From Clostridia bacterium (GTDB lineage: Bacteria > Bacillota > Clostridia > Oscillospirales > Acutalibacteraceae), in assembly GCA_017621885.1 (NCBI GenBank), contig JAGASD010000033.1:27314-91313 (forward strand): 64,000 nt of DNA, in the 5' to 3' direction. Every line of letters begins with the position of its first letter. Position 1 is the first letter of the stretch. Positions 62,268 to 64,000 of the stretch are shown piece by piece. The notes beneath the pieces are model-generated. The model was given only the letters and a program-made list of their open reading frames with translations. It was not told the DNA's origin and did not search any database. The position numbers and the translations under genes are program-made.

Positions 62268-62560
62268 TCGCGAAGCCTACCTTCCTGCGTAAGGAGGAAG
62301 GGGGACCACCTTATTGTATAGTTAATGTGATAATCCATTTTCAAGCGAGTCCGAAATTATATTTCCACGATACAGTTCAGCGGAGTGGTGGAAAGTCCCT
62401 ACCAAGTTGTTTCTTACAGCAAATTACGAGGACTCTCCACCGTCCGACAATCTTTATCATAAAGACAATTTCAGGCACGCTTGTAACTGTATTTTTATAA
62501 TAAACTTGCGAAATGACGGTCCCCCTCTCTCCTTGCGCAGAGAGGTCCCATTCAAACTAA
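62268..62560. repeat. Empty inverted-repeat relative of the DUF559 element
   Basis: Left arm from GCGAAGCC, then GGAGGAAGGGGGACC, CAAGCGAGTC, GTGGTGGAAAGTCC; right arm the same blocks inverted, ending CCTCTCTCCTTGCGCAGAGAGG. No gene lies between, a MITE-like form. It fills the 420-bp gap 62212-62631, together with an AT motif at 62616-62643. Confidence 0.65.
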
Positions 62561-62631
62561 CCATTTTTTCTTCCTATACAACTTTATTTATAATGCCGAC
62601 CACAGGTCCCGAAATTTTGAATTTTGCATTT

Positions 62632-63324
62632 TTAATTTTGCATTCCCTTGAGTGCCGTCATAACCGCTTCTTCTGACATATCGCAGGAAAGCTCGTAAAT
62701 CGGGATATCTGTAAGAATGAGATTCAATGTATCAAGCATATTTTTCATAAGCTCCTTATCATAAGGACGAACAGTTTGGTCCATAAAGGGCTTGAGCGCC
62801 TTAATTCCGGGGATTCTTTTAATATTATTTTCACCGCGGCTGAGGAATGCAATACCTGCAATGGGAACCCCCTCATTCACACTTTCGTCGGTTTTACCGC
62901 TCCATGGTGTGCCGTAAGCGTAAAAAACACCGTCCACAAGTCTTATAGCAGGCTTATCATCATTTATAATACGCGCACCGGGAAGATATTTCAGCCACAA
63001 ATGAGTGTGTGTGGATTTACCCGTTCCCGAACGTGCAGAGAACAAATAAGCCTTACCTTCATATTCAACGCAGGACGCGTGGAGCATTACACCGTTGAAT
63101 TTTGCCAATTTCTCATAAAAGTGGGCACCGCTCCAAAGGTATTCAGCCTCTCCGAGAGTTAAATTCGGATGCTCCGCCTGACGGTCAATATAATATTTCT
63201 CCGTAACCTCAAAAACAATATCCGCAGCCTCGTCACCGTCATACTTATACGGTTGAAGACGAGACGTTAAAAGCTCATGATGAACATCCAGTTCAACAAT
63301 TAAATCAGCAGTTTTAATTTTCAA
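62632..63324 (-). CDS. HPr-kinase-like P-loop protein
   Basis: A protein of about 230 residues. P-loop SARSGTGKSTHTHLW followed by IINDDKPAI is the HprK/PEP-carboxykinase-like pattern, and YGTPWSGK is a further shared motif. Related proteins act in peptide modification or exopolysaccharide clusters; the substrate is unknown. The start is TTG at 63322-63324, with AGGAG 7 bases upstream and overlapping the stop of the transposase gene; an in-frame ATG 10 codons earlier would lie within that gene. The coupling to a transposase is odd. Confidence 0.7.
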   Translation of the reverse strand: MKIKTADLIVELDVHHELLTSRLQPYKYDGDEAADIVFEVTEKYYIDRQAEHPNLTLGEAEYLWSGAHFYEKLAKFNGVMLHASCVEYEGKAYLFSARSGTGKSTHTHLWLKYLPGARIINDDKPAIRLVDGVFYAYGTPWSGKTDESVNEGVPIAGIAFLSRGENNIKRIPGIKALKPFMDQTVRPYDKELMKNMLDTLNLILTDIPIYELSCDMSEEAVMTALKGMQN

Positions 63325-63830
63325 AACGATTCTCCTTTGTTTTTTGCTATCCATACATTGGGATTGTTTTCAATGTAATCCCAGGTTTCGTTGTAATCAT
63401 TAAAGTTGTTAATAATATGGTCATAGAAAGACCTATGCCAAACTTTAAAATCGGGATGTATTTTCCTGATTTTTCTGCTTACGCTTGCTTTAAATAAACC
63501 TATAATATCTGAAACATCAGAAAACTTGATTCTATTAAAATATGCATCTTCAAATATTTTTTCATCATTTGATAACGCATCACAACCAATTGTCAATAAA
63601 ATATGCACATGGTCAGGCATAATTGCAAAATTATCAATTTTTACAGCAAAATGATGATTAGGTATATCTAAAATACACTCTTCAACGATAAAACCAAAAT
63701 ATGATAATGTATAATCAGTATTCCAAAACAATCTTTTTCTTTTATCAGTTAAAATTGTAATAAAATAGCAACCTTGTTCAGAATAATCATAACCACTCAG
63801 TCGGAGTTTTTTTCTTTTTGGTAACGGCAT
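63321..63830 (-). CDS. REP-associated tyrosine transposase (RAYT)
   Basis: A 169-residue Y1-type transposase of the IS200-like superfamily, RAYT branch. HUH motif MPDHVHILL (His74 and His76), catalytic Tyr136 in WHRSFYDHII, and GCYFITI and NNPNVW of the group. RAYTs nick REP sequences and are usually single-copy, domesticated-like genes. Two 20-bp palindromes lie just upstream. GGT before the ATG is weak. Confidence 0.88.
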   Translation of the reverse strand: MPLPKRKKLRLSGYDYSEQGCYFITILTDKRKRLFWNTDYTLSYFGFIVEECILDIPNHHFAVKIDNFAIMPDHVHILLTIGCDALSNDEKIFEDAYFNRIKFSDVSDIIGLFKASVSRKIRKIHPDFKVWHRSFYDHIINNFNDYNETWDYIENNPNVWIAKNKGESF

Positions 63831-63866
63831 ACGATTGGTCCTCTGTTTTTTATTTCAGTTCAGTAA

Positions 63867-63886
63867 GGTACGCATCTATGCGTACC
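63867..63886. repeat. REP-like 20-bp palindrome
   Basis: GGTACGCATCTATGCGTACC, arms of 9 with a 2-base centre, 37 bp upstream of the RAYT start. Confidence 0.7.
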
Positions 63887-63946
63887 GCTTGAATTATCTT
63901 CATCACTTTTGTTAATTGCGTAGGAAAAATACTTGTCCTTACTTGC

Positions 63947-63966
63947 GGGACGGATGGATCCGTCCC
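63947..63966. repeat. Second REP-like 20-bp palindrome
   Basis: GGGACGGATGGATCCGTCCC, also 9-2-9, 80 bp from the first. Both have the same geometry though different sequence. Confidence 0.7.
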
Positions 63967-64000
63967 TTACGGGAGTTTTTTATCTTTGCATCTTATCTCA

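Noticed and set aside
1-64000. CRISPR array
   Set aside because: No set of regularly spaced short repeats with unique spacers occurs; the repeats seen are pairs or dispersed copies.

Overview
The window looks like chromosome from an anaerobic, spore-forming gut Clostridium-type bacterium (Clostridia, probably Oscillospirales or a neighbour). This rests on gene content: a small acid-soluble spore protein, a dockerin protein, rubredoxin, rubrerythrin and PerR, an RNase Y/YmdB pair, strong Shine-Dalgarno sites, and comEC next to holA. No rRNA or tRNA gene is seen, so the placement is an inference.

Region 1 (1-6990) is core metabolism: the 3' end of an MTA/SAH nucleosidase, an acetyl-type homoserine transacetylase (metA) and O-acetylhomoserine sulfhydrylase, together a methionine/SAM recycling group. 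A dockerin/CAP-like exported protein, a calcineurin-type phosphoesterase and an M29 aminopeptidase follow. Intergenic spaces carry dispersed repeats.

Region 2 (about 6996-36436) is a 29.4-kb AT-rich integrated element. A large serine recombinase lies at the left end. The right end lies inside the 3' part of a spore-protein gene. Both ends share a 7-bp core, and rejoining the outer flanks recreates a near-perfect palindrome, as expected for an attB site. Inside are a small replication module (winged-helix initiator-like protein, DUF669 protein), a second small serine recombinase, and cargo, but no relaxase, conjugation or phage structural genes. Cargo block A (13425-23132) is a tight three-gene operon: a 961-residue protein, a 1697-residue DEAH helicase with a DUF1998 C-terminus (Druantia DruE-like) and a NERD-nuclease/UvrD-like helicase. 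Cargo block B (23428-33993) is my main candidate for an undescribed system: a WYL-type regulator, a 541-residue protein, a 54-residue microprotein, a 769-residue protein with tandem modules and a BRCT-like segment, two large leucine-rich-repeat proteins without signal peptides (one ending in a CFI-box-like domain), and a decayed paralogue. An EF-hand microprotein and a Fic enzyme with a three-site operator promoter complete the element.

Region 3 (36792-58102) is housekeeping: GNAT acetyltransferase, aspartokinase, HIT protein, ComEC, HolA, RNase M5-like, RlmD-type methyltransferase, NimA-like flavoprotein, a membrane protein, an ABC-type solute-binding lipoprotein, YmdB, RNase Y with a long leader containing a terminator, shikimate kinase, and a peroxide-defence cluster (PerR, rubrerythrin, rubredoxin, flavin reductase) with a perfect PerR-type box. 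A 6S-like structured RNA candidate lies between rubrerythrin and rubredoxin.

Region 4 (58103-64000) is rich in small mobile repeats. A 0.7-kb element with roughly 138-bp terminal inverted repeats carries a DUF559 endonuclease-like gene whose ribosome site lies in the repeat. A second DUF559 gene sits beside an empty inverted-repeat relative, and a RAYT transposase has REP-like palindromes next to it. Between them lie an oxidoreductase, an LCP cell-wall ligase and an HPr-kinase-like gene.
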